64,000 nucleotides of DNA, taken from NCBI GenBank assembly GCA_022393335.1, contig JAJEKB010000381.1, forward strand, positions 502,550 to 566,549, read 5' to 3'. The DNA comes from Macrotrachela quadricornifera. Taxonomy: Eukaryota; Rotifera; Eurotatoria; Philodinida; Philodinidae. Below the pieces are notes generated by a model. That model was given only the letters and a program-made list of their open reading frames with translations. It was not told where the DNA came from and made no database searches. The stretch's first letter is position 1. Each line of letters begins with the position of its first letter. Below are positions 1 through 12,300 of the stretch, piece by piece. The translations under genes were made by a program, and so were the position numbers.

Positions 1-3000
1 ATCCATATGATATACAATGGTTACATAATAATCATTTAATAAATAATATTCATTATTTTACACATTTTTATGATAGAAATATTTTACGAATAAAACAGGT
101 TAATGATCAACATACAGGAATTTATCAATGTTTTTCAAATAATTCAATTAATCAAGATATTATTATATCAATGCCAGTAACAATTACTGTTCGTCGTAAG
201 TTATAATGTAAAAATATTTTAACAAAAAACAAAAAAAAAAACGAACTGTTTGAATCTTTTTTTAAGCTCATCCAGAAAGTCAAAATCGTGCAATAGCAGT
301 TGGTCATCGTTTAACACTTTCATGTGAAATTGAATCTGAAATCAATGGAAATTTTCTTGGTACAATTGAATGGTTTCATAATGGTTTACCATTAAAAACA
401 AATCCATTGAATCGAAATAGAATTAATCATAGAAATGGAACATTAATTATTGATCAAACATCAGTAAAAAAATTTATTTATAATTAATTTTATTCATAAA
501 ATTTTCTTTTATATATATATATACAGGGTTCTGATTCAGGAGTTTATAAATGTATATTTCGAAGTGGAAATGGTACTCGTTCAGAATCTTATCATTCCGT
601 TAATATTCTAAGTAAATCATATAACACATATATTACATTTATTTTCTTTTTTCTTTTCTTCTTACTCTTCTGACCTCTCATTTCTGTGTTTCCCGCTTTT
701 CTTTTTTTCTAACGCCTCCATTATTTCCGATTTATGCATGTGTATTTTATTTGTCTATGCTTAGCTCAACCAACATTTACAATCAAATTGCCACGATCGA
801 CACAACGACCAATAACCGGTTCAATGCTTATACTCAATTGTCTAGCAGATGCATGGCCAGAACCAATATTAAAATGGACAAGAAATGGAACTATTATAAC
901 AAATATCGATAATATTCGATTACAAATATTATCGAATAATTCATTAAAGTAAGAAAGAAAAAAAAAAGATCATATATAAAATAAAAATTTTAAATTTTTT
1001 GTTTTTTAGAATTGATCCAATTCAACTTTCTGATACTGGACGTTATGCATGTTCAGCAGAAAATGCACTTGGTACTGCAATAACTACATGTGATGTTATT
1101 GTTTATGAAGGTATAATATATATAAAAATTTCAATTATAGAAATACTAAACTATAATTATTATATTCACGATTATTTATCATTAAATATAACCTTGGTTA
1201 ATCAAATCCATTGAGTATTACTCTTTTTTTTCATATTGGAAAAAAATAATTTCAATTCTTCATTAGATCACGCACAACAATAGTATTGCATGTAAACACA
1301 TTAAATTATACTTTATATAGAGAAGTACCGAAATTCATACTTATGAGTTAAGAATTATGTCTAAGGCAATTAGAAAAACAAAAATTTTTTTTTCATATTA
1401 TGATCGTTAGTCTTATCTGCCTTGTTTGATTAATTTTTATAACTATCAATCTGTTCAGAAGTTATTATATATATATATATCAGCATGTTTTTTATATGTT
1501 AGTTGTCAAGACATTGAAGAATGTGTTCATTGTAACATAGTGAAAAGAAATGAGAAAAAAAAGAAAAGAAAAGAGACTCTTCATCGTCACATTGTCAAAA
1601 TGAATAGTTGAAGAGGAATATAATCACAAGAAAAAAAATAACGATCGGGAAAATTCCACTACTTGACTTGTTAGAAGAGCAACAGAATGCATTCATTCTT
1701 TGGGTAAATCAATCTGGAATAAAAACATCGTCATTCGATTCAATATAAGACAAAAAAAAAAAAAAGAAGAAGGATGAAGAAGAGAACTTGAATGAGATAT
1801 GATCGAGCATGACAAAAAAGAAAAAGGAAGAAGAAAAACTGATTTAGATCAAAGAATAAATCTGTAGTGAAAAAAAAAGAAGAAGAAGATATAAATTCTT
1901 TTTCTTTTAATTGATTATTAAAATCAAATTTTTTTGTTTTCTTCTTATAGTTCCATTAACAACAACAATTCGTCAACTTGAGGGCGAAATTAATAAAATT
2001 AAAATTAATAATATTCAACTTCATTCAAATTTAATTTTAAAAAAATCAACATTAAATAAAATTCAATCAAAATTTTTATCAATATTTCAAACAATTTTTA
2101 TATTTCTTTTTACACCTTCTTTAACAACTATAAAATTTAATGAAAATATTTCATCTTCATTTTGTTTAGTCGATAATAAATTTCAACGTAATATGATTAT
2201 ATTATTTACCGATGGTAAAATTTACAAAAGAAAAGAATTCAATTTTATTTTTTTTTCCTTTATATTCTAGGTTCTTATATGACTATAGTCGAAAAAAATT
2301 CTAATAAAAAAATTCAATTAAATGGATCATTTTCTGATGATTATAACATTCAAAATAATACATTTTTTACAGAAACAATTGTTCAAACCGATCCGGGTAC
2401 GTTTTATAGAGAAAAATTTATGGGTATTTTTCGATTAACTATCTAACACTATTATTCCGTTAATATAATGTGCACATCAGTGACAGATTTCCGTTGTTCT
2501 ATGCGTTTGTGTGTTCAAGTATATAAACGGAAAAAAGAAGAAGAAGAAGAAGAATACTGATAGAGAGAGAGAGAGAGAAAGCAACTCCAATGTTAATACA
2601 TGGTTTGCATCTCGTCACTTTTTTTTTTCTTGCGCTTTTATTCTTATTTTCTTTTGCCATTTTTTTCTTCTTCTTACTTACTCGCATACAGATGCATATC
2701 TTTATTCAAATTAACGCCTTGTCAACAACGCTATCCGTGCAATCATTTGTATTTGTTCGTTATCTGGATGACATCAAAAATGAATATAATTTCTTTTTTT
2801 TTTTTTTGGATTAAATATACGCATAGATTCTTTCAGCTTTTCTTTTCTTTTCTCTAGAGGAATCTTTCTTGTCATTTATATATATTTTTTTCTTTTTTGA
2901 TGACATATCTTATTCTCCTAATGATCACGTAATGACTAAATATGATAATGATGAACGTTATTAAAAAGCATAAGAAAAGAAGCAGTAAGTCGTGAATGAT

Positions 3001-3304
3001 ATATATTAATAAATATGATATAATGTAAATTATTCGATTAAATATCTTCGTAATGAATTTGATATTAAAATCTCGATTATATTTTTCTTATATATTCTCT
3101 AGATTAAAAATTAATCTTTCTTCGTTTTTTTTCCTTGCGTTATATATGATATGAATATATTATTCATAACTTTATAAAAGAAAATGAATATAACAATAAA
3201 TGATACCGATACAAAAATAATATTAAATGAATCTCGTTGGTTTCAACAAAAATTTTTACATAATCAAATTCAATTATCACATCAATCCATGATACGTTCA
3301 CAAT

Positions 3305-3338
<34 letters not shown>

Positions 3339-6300
3339 TCATCATCATCATCAACAACATAAAACATTATCTTATTTACAAATAATTGAAATATGTTCTC
3401 TTTGTTTTATTCTTGTTGAACATACAATTATATTTTTAATAACATTTCGAAAAAGATCACCAAAAGAAATTTTATATGAAACGAAGTAGGAAACAAAAAA
3501 ATTTCTATAAATAAATAAAAATTCATTTTCCCCATAGTGATCAACAACAACAACAACAACAACAACGTTCAATAATTCTCCCATCAAAATCCTTACTTTG
3601 TAATTGTTTACATCGTAATTGGATACGTGCATATTCATTTTCAAATGTATGTCTTTCATTTGTCTATTTTATAATTTTAATTATAAAACATTATCATCCA
3701 AATCTTTTACATTATTCATCAATATCATTCTATTCATTACCATTAACACTTGTACAACAAATTCTAATTAATTTCACTGGTTTTCATTTATTTATTATGT
3801 CAATAAGTATTTTACAATATTTTATACGTTATTACCGTTTATTAAAAGATAACTATCCATTAAATATATATAATGGAAAAAATCTTTTAATAACAAAACA
3901 TACAAATGTTGCGTTAATTTTAAGTGGATCATTAGCACTTATATTTTCATATAATTATATATTTTATACACCAAAACATTCTCAAACAATAATTTTACTT
4001 CCATTAATTACATTAAATATGATATTATTACCATTAATTGATTTAATTATTTTTATTTTTATTATTATTTGTTTCATTATTAATATAAATAAATATAATA
4101 ATTTCATAGATAAAGATTTATTATTTGATAATCAAAATCAACAACAACATTTAACAAATAATTTACGTTCAACAATTGAAAAAACAACATGTATTAAATG
4201 TTATTCAAAATTTTTACAACAAAATCGATCTTTACTTCAAGATATTGATCCATATACAAAAATTCATTCAACATTTTTTAGTCATAATCATATATCTAGT
4301 ACACGTCCATCATTAACATTACCAGATGAAAAACGTAAATATTCAACAATATCTTATGAAAATATTCCAATAATAAATGATTATCATTCACGTTTACGTG
4401 CATCATATCCATGTCAACCAACACGAATTTTTTTAAATAAATCTAATTATATTCAACAAGATTTTTCTAATGAACAACGAATTGATTTTGAACGAAAATC
4501 TTCAAATGATTTTGTTTTACAAACAATTATTAAATTAAACCAACAACGTTCATTATGTCATTTATGTTATTGTTCATTATTATTATTTCTTTTTAAATAT
4601 GTTTTATTAACATTTCCACAACATCTTATTCAAATGATATTTCATTTAAAACAATTTAATCAATATATTTTTAAATATAATTTATCGAATAATAATAATC
4701 ACAATAATCACAATAATAATAATATTCTATCTGAATATACTGAATCAACATTAACTATATGTCGTTTTTTATTTTTATTTGCACGATTTGGTGATAGTTT
4801 ATTATTAACATATTTACCAAGTTTAATTAAAAAATATTTTCCATGTTGGTGTCATTTTAATTCAAAATTATTTCGTAAACAAACAATATATCAACGACCA
4901 TCACATCAAATATTAATGAAAAATACGGATTCATCAACAAATGAACCATTTTCTGTTGATGAATTAATTGATACAAATGATATATCAAATCAATATGAAT
5001 TACAACAACAACAACGACGACAATCAAGTATAAAACAATCTTCTCAAATAAAACATCCACAATATCGTTTACGTTTTCAATTTGTTCCAATATGGTCAAA
5101 TAAACGGAAACGATTATTTAGAGAAAATTGTTAAAAGAAAAATTTTCTATATATATATACATATTTTTTTCCATTGTTTTATGTTCTATGTTGTCGCCAG
5201 TGCTGTTAGTAGCTGCTTATAAATACATTTTTTCTTCATGAAAAAAAACAAACAAAACATATTATAATTTGTATAAATTATTTATTTAAATGAAATGAAT
5301 TTTTCATTTTAAATATACGTCAATTCAAATGAATTAAATTCATGATTGTTAATTAAATTTTATTAATCTCTCAATAAGTATGGCACTTATTCGCCTACAT
5401 GACACTATTTATATTATGAATATTTTTTTTGTAATCGGATTTAATTTTTTCATCAGAAAAACTACTAACAAAATTAGAAAAAAAAAATTTCATGCTAATA
5501 GATTATTTTCATTCTGAAAATCTACTTATGTAATGTTGGATTTATGGGTGCAAGAATACTTTACTATGATGAAACATTAATATGATTACAGGAAACTAGA
5601 CCATGAATCTTGATTTCTAATCTCTTCTTTCGATAGGAAAAGTTCAAAGCAATCAGTACAATATAAAAAATTAATATTAGATAAAAGTTTTTTCACAGGA
5701 AATTATTATAGATAATCGAAATAACATTTATATTGCGTTTTTGCATAAGAATTAATCTAGGTATCAATGTTATTATTTTATCGACTAAAAGATAGAATAT
5801 CAATATACTTTTCTATACATTTGCAAGTATATAGAAATTATTATTGCGCTTACTGACAATAAAAACTACGCTATATATAAGTTAAAAATAGGATATATGA
5901 GATTTAGATTTGTGATTATAGATGAATTAGTAGGAACTTTCATAAATATTTTGATGAAGGATTTGTAAAATGCTAATCATTCATTAACATAAATACTTAA
6001 ATATTTGACGATATACATACATTAAATGCATTATTAATTGATGGTGAAAGTGAATGATGATACTAATATACATTAATAAATCAATTTGATTATTGAATTT
6101 TTGTTGAATTAATTGTCTATTTCCGTGTATTGGTATAAATTTGAAATTTGTTCAAAATGTATCAACTGAAACTTTGCGTGTTTCTCTTTAATTAATGCCG
6201 GAAGTATCATACCGAAATTGTAATCATGAAAACAAGTTCATCTAAATACTAATGTGATTTACTGAACTAGTCTACAATATTTTTCATGTAGTATGATGCT

Positions 6301-9300
6301 ATGTCTAGAATTTGATTGTTCTATCGGAAGAGTATCATTGTTTTCATTCATTGGAGAAGATACATAGGAAAATAGTTAACGTATATTTTGCTTAGACGGA
6401 GCGAAAGGGATATTGGTTAATATCATTGTTGATTTATTATTGGGTAATAGAAATAATTTTGAAACATGATTAATATGTAATTGATTCAAAATTTAAAGTA
6501 TTAAATAATGATGAGAAATTGGAGTTGAATTTAATGATTCCTTGATGACTGTGTTTCATAACTATAAAACAATTGAATAACATCTATAATTTAGATAAAA
6601 ATTCGATATGAAGTCGTTTTCTGTTAACGTGAAATCATCCTTCATATTATTTACAAATTTTTGAATATATCGATTTAGAGAATCTAAGCCGAACATGACG
6701 TTCGTTAGGTTTATTCTATCAATATTGAATTTTATTGATAATTTATTTAGAAAGACTTAGTTGGCATCATATTGAATTATGTTGTAATTAGTACACTATT
6801 ATTGCTAAAGAAGAATAGAGTCAATTGAGTTATTTTTCATACATTAAGTTAAATTGAAAACAATTGTCTGTTTCAAATCGAAGATGCAATTTATTATATT
6901 CTAGTTAATATGGTTAATTGCATAAAGATTATTATTATTGAAAAGAAATGATGCAATTTTCTAGTGAAAAGAGGAATGAATTGTAACTTACATTATTTAA
7001 TCAATTTCAGTAGTGTTTTGAATGACCATTAATGTAGTGCTATAAAGCGATCAATAACCTTTTGAGATTGAATTGATGTTGATTGTGGAACACTACAAGT
7101 TTTCAAATTCTTGATTTTTATTAATCCATTTATTCAGTTAATATCCATTCACATTCACAGACACATCATACTATTAGAGACGTTCTGATCATCAACTAGG
7201 GTCTTATTTTGATTATATTTGTACAAGTGATTAAAGACATGAAATCAGCAGAGTTGCAGATGATGGTAAATAGAGAGTCGAGGTGATATATCGTCTCTTA
7301 TTCCTGAAGATACTAATAGTAATCAATTTCTAATATTTGATTGAATTCAGAAATAAATCGGTGCAGTGTTACTGTTGAGGTGAAGAACAATTGTTACTTA
7401 TATAATTGAATAAGATGAGAAAATAAATTGAGTGAGATCTTTCAAATGAATTGATAGGCTATTCATGTTATAAGTTTATATAATAAGAAGAATAAGGAAG
7501 ATAGATCAGCTAGTTTAGAATGTGTAACGAATTGATCAATTTTATATGAGTATTGATAATATGAATGACGTTTTCCATTCGTGTAGTATTAATTCAGCGT
7601 AATTAGTACTGGAGTAAGACGATAAAAAATGTATATAATCATTTGAAATTTATCTACAAGAATGTAATCCGAAGATTAAAATATCGTTGCATCTGAATTC
7701 ATCGATAGAAATAAATATTGATAGAAATAAACTTTTTCAAGAATAGTGTATTTGTTCAACAGTCGACTATAGTTCATCACGTGTAGATGTGGTCGATAAA
7801 CAGAGATTTGTACGTACTTGTGATAAAAATTAGAAGTGGAAAAGAGGAATACATTCAATGAATAATTGGAAGTTTTGTTAATCAGTTAATTAGATATATT
7901 TTATTGCAACTAGTGTTTTTTGGTTTAGTTCTTTTATAAAAATAATTGTATTATGTCAAATATTATCAGTATTTGTTTTCTCCAATTTATCTGAACTTTT
8001 TCATTATATTAGCGGATATTTGTTTCATTTGTTTTAAATTACAATCAAAACAGTAGGTTGAGATAAACTTCTCATCTTATCTTAATGATGTTTTGTTCGA
8101 CATCAGATTTAAGTTCAAGCTGTTATTTAAAAATAAACCTTTGTTTTTTTATAAAAATCTAAATAAAAAATTTCAAGATTTGTAACTTATTCATCGAGCA
8201 TCGGACATGTAATTCTTATCTCTTGCCCGAGAAGGATTAAATATACAAATTTGAGAAAACTTACAGATATGAACGGAAGCTTCTCCTTCTTAATCAACAA
8301 TAAATAATCTAACCTATCTCACAATTTTTACGAATCCAAAAAGCGTTTTAAACTTGGCCAGGCTAGATCAGTTATAACTCAGTTTCATTTCTGAGTTTCT
8401 TTAATAGTAACGGATGATTGATTACATGGTTCGGATGTCGATTGTTGAGAAGAAGAAAGATAAGTAATAGAAGATTGATTTATAATTCCTTTAGATTGTT
8501 AATATTCTTTGCGGAAAGATATTTTTATTTGACATGCAGACGCTGTTATCATGTGTAAACCTGTAATTTACACATTTGATAGTTGACATTTAAAGCAACG
8601 AATAATTTAAGTGAGGAATTTATTCAAGATTGATGAATATCCATTATTGTCAATACAAATGTGATAGTTCTTAACCCTTTGGCTATAGGCGAGCCCGTAT
8701 AAGATCCACAGTGATTTTCTAGCATTTTTAAACACATAGATACCTATATAATATCAGTTTGCATAAAAACATTTATTAGAGACATTTTTAGCGTTATTTA
8801 AGTTATAATCAGATGATTTAATTCTCATAGTCATCAATGGATAATCAATATAACACAACTGACTTTCACGGAAAAAATTGCTCAAGTCTAAAATTCTTGT
8901 AAATCTTTCTGCCTACTTAGAAAACCCATTAGACACACTGCGCAATACTTTCCTTTGCTCATTCAAAGTTATTCAACTGAAGGTATATCTGAAAGAACAA
9001 AGACGAAAGTACCATATCTGCAATAATACAGCAGTTACAAAAAAAAGTAATAAAATGAGATATGAACGTGTTCAATGTAATGCTGGTTTATACGTTGTAT
9101 CTTTTTTTTTTTGAGTTGTATCACATCTTGAAAACTTCCAAACATCAGTTTTTATAAAAATTTTTTAATAAAATAAAACTATAGGTTAATTTACGGTCAA
9201 ATATATAGCAAAAAAAGAAATCTTATGTTTCTTAAAATTATCCACAGTCAAAGAGTTAATATTAGACGAAATATTGTCATTAAAATAGAAAACAAATCTA

Positions 9301-12300
9301 AGTTGGACAGAAGTTAGATGGTTTATCAACACGGTCTATTGTTCTATATCACTGATCCATAAGAAGTGAAATAGTGGTAGCATTCTATTCACCGGAAATC
9401 TAATTCATAAGAACAGGATATATATATCTTCCTGGTTAAAAATAGTCTTACACAGTATTTTTAATCAATCATTACTATAAATAAACATTTTGGAAACGAT
9501 AATTATACATTCGGAAAGTCCAAAGAATTCTCTACAATTCTAGATATAAACACTTTGACTTGCACCTATATGTAAAAAATATTCGGAAAGCGCGTGAAAT
9601 GTTCTATCACCTTGTATATTATCTGATGCATTAAAAGGAATAAAAAGAATTGAATGTAACTGGGGAATTTGATAATGAAGATACCTTCATCATTCTTTAT
9701 TTTATTTTTAATAAACAAATGCAAGTTAAATTGAACATATATAGGGTTCTAGAGAACTTCAGGCGCTATCCAAATATATAACTACTTGTCTCAAAGTGTT
9801 CATTTATAGTAATGATTTATTACTAATACTATGTAAAATAGAGGGATATGTAACGAATACAGTGAGATACAGGCATTTGAAATGATACAACACAAATGAA
9901 ATTTGGTTTAGAAGTATCTGTGAAGAATATTTCATATGTTGATGAATTGTTAACTAACAGTAAAAGCATATGCTTCGATGACGTCTATTTAGGATAGGAG
10001 ACTGCACTTACATTTAATTTCTTATTGTTTTTAATAAGATCATTTAACATCTATTTTTTTTTCATGATTTTTATTAACTGTCAACTTTGCTTGAACTATG
10101 ATAAATAAGATATGTTACTGTTTTCATTGATATTGTCATTTAAGAATAGTTTGTATTGAATAATGTACATATATTCTAGAAAGTTCTGAAAATTTGTTTT
10201 AATTAGATTATGACTTAATCTCGAATTCAATTCTTTCAAATAAGAAGGAGGGATAAATTTCTTCAGATGATATGATCCAACGACAATGAACTATTGCAAA
10301 TGAATATTGTTTATTGATGATACTTTTTGTTTTACTCTCCGAAATTCGTTCAACTTTCTGCATTGATCATCTTCTCGTCATTTTCTTCTAACTTTACTAT
10401 TATGGTTTTGTTTGCATTGGTTCGAATATTCGAGTTTTCTTCTTCATTACGATTCTTAATGGTTTGTTTTTCTATTTGAATGAAAATTATAGATTTCATA
10501 GAAAAAATATTAGTGAAAAAAAGTAAATAAGCTTTCGTCTTTGTCTTATCTACCAGTTTGATGATGAAATGAAGAGGAAAAACTGCTTAAATTTGTTAAT
10601 ATTTGATTGTGTTGACAAAACGAAAAAATTGTTCGAAAAAGAAAACTATCTAACGATGGATTTATACTCATTCTCGACACGATTATCAACAGAAAATTCG
10701 AAGTGTTATCCGCTTTGCATACTGTATATAATTCAACAGTACACAAAGTTTAAATACAACTGATTCACTTTTTTAATATCAAAATCCTGTAAGAAACATT
10801 GCTTGTGTCACTTAAAGTATGACAGAACTAAAACAAATTAATTTATTCAAAACAAAAATAAATAATACAGCTGTAGTCAAAAAAATTTGCGCATCTTTTC
10901 TTACAGGTACTATCTTATATATAAATATATGCCCTTTTCGAATTGTTTTCTATTATAATTGATAGTCCACGAAGAGTACTATAAAAACAGCATAATCTGA
11001 TATTTCCTTTGTTCATCTTTAGAAGAAATAGAAAGTAAAGATCTTTCTTTCCTTGTGGATAGTAAAATCATTTACAACGCAAATTTCAACATTTTTAACT
11101 TCTTCACCCTTAAAAGAATGAAATAGGGCTAAAGAATTGTTTAATGACATGACTGATACATTTTCAGTCATTTTTCTCATGATAAACACCTTTGATGATG
11201 AAGCTTTCCTAAAATAATATCGCTTACACTTAACAACAAAAAAGATACGTGATTCTCAAGTAGATAAACTTAATAAAGTCATCAAAACCGCATCTTAACG
11301 TATAACAGACAATACACTTTGATTTTCAAGATGATCTCACTCATAAATCTTTTTTGCCTTTACGAGTAACTATTATAATCCTTAGGCAAAACACTTGTTT
11401 TACAATGAATTATACAGGTAGCTCTTATAGCTCTGTTTTAGCAATATAATAAGAGTATAGATTTGCATCGAAGATAACAAAACTCGAAGTTCTCTGTGAT
11501 GATTATCTAGTATAATTGTCGAAGAGTTCACCCTAAAAAGAATGACGCTTGTAGTTCCTTCGAACCATAGGAAAAAGATTCTAAGGCTACAAAAGAATTT
11601 TGTCCAAGGTTTTTTTTGACTATAGCTGTACTTTGTACGTCATATATTGATGAGAAATTATTTACGTGTTTAAAACCTAGAAAAATGACTGATATTTTTA
11701 TATGAAGAACAGTCAGATAGTAGCTGAAATCATTTTTAAAAATATTCATCTAATGGATGAACTATAATAGGTGGTACGAAATGTTTTGCACGTTTTCTTC
11801 ATTTAATGTTCAGATAATATACTGATTTTTATATTAAAATATAGAGAATTTCAAGCTTTACAAAACTATGTACTTTGTTTTTCAAATGTCTTTCTTGTGC
11901 GTGCCTGATAAAACAATTTTAATATGTACTCAATCATGCAACTTGGATTTTCTATTATCTACTGACAATTGTCAATTAATACAAGCGTTCACTTATCCAG
12001 ACTAATACTAGAGATATAGAATTTAACAAATATAGATAGAGAACTTTTCAAATTATCTTTACATGACATTTTCAGAGTTCTTGATATAATTACTCAGGAG
12101 AAAAGGTTCGAAACTAACTAAAAACTGTCCTTAATGTATAGGTACATTTTGGAAAATCATGTTATTAAAAACTCGAATTATTTTATGAACAATTTATTAC
12201 TATGTCATCAAATGTAGAATTCGATTCTGAACAAAATATTGTAACTATTAAATTGAACAATGAAGAAACTTCGATTGTTTTGAATTAACAAAAAAAACCT

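Noticed and set aside
1..2396. Reading the Ig exons and the EGF exons as two separate genes
   Set aside because: The G2F domain and the codon phase continue exactly across the 11-kb gap, so one gene is the simpler model, though transcripts are needed.
3164..3659. Minus-strand frames with poly-Val and poly-Asp
   Set aside because: Complements of the CAA/CAT repeats of the nested plus-strand gene.
10546..10763. Overlapping 64-66 codon frames on both strands in the hemicentin intron
   Set aside because: Short, no motifs, no splice-consistent extension; expected by chance at this length.
11099..11545. Two similar words (TTCACCCTTAAAAGAATGA and TTCACCCTAAAAAGAATGA) about 425 bp apart
   Set aside because: Similarity does not extend beyond about 20 bp, so no repeat unit could be defined.
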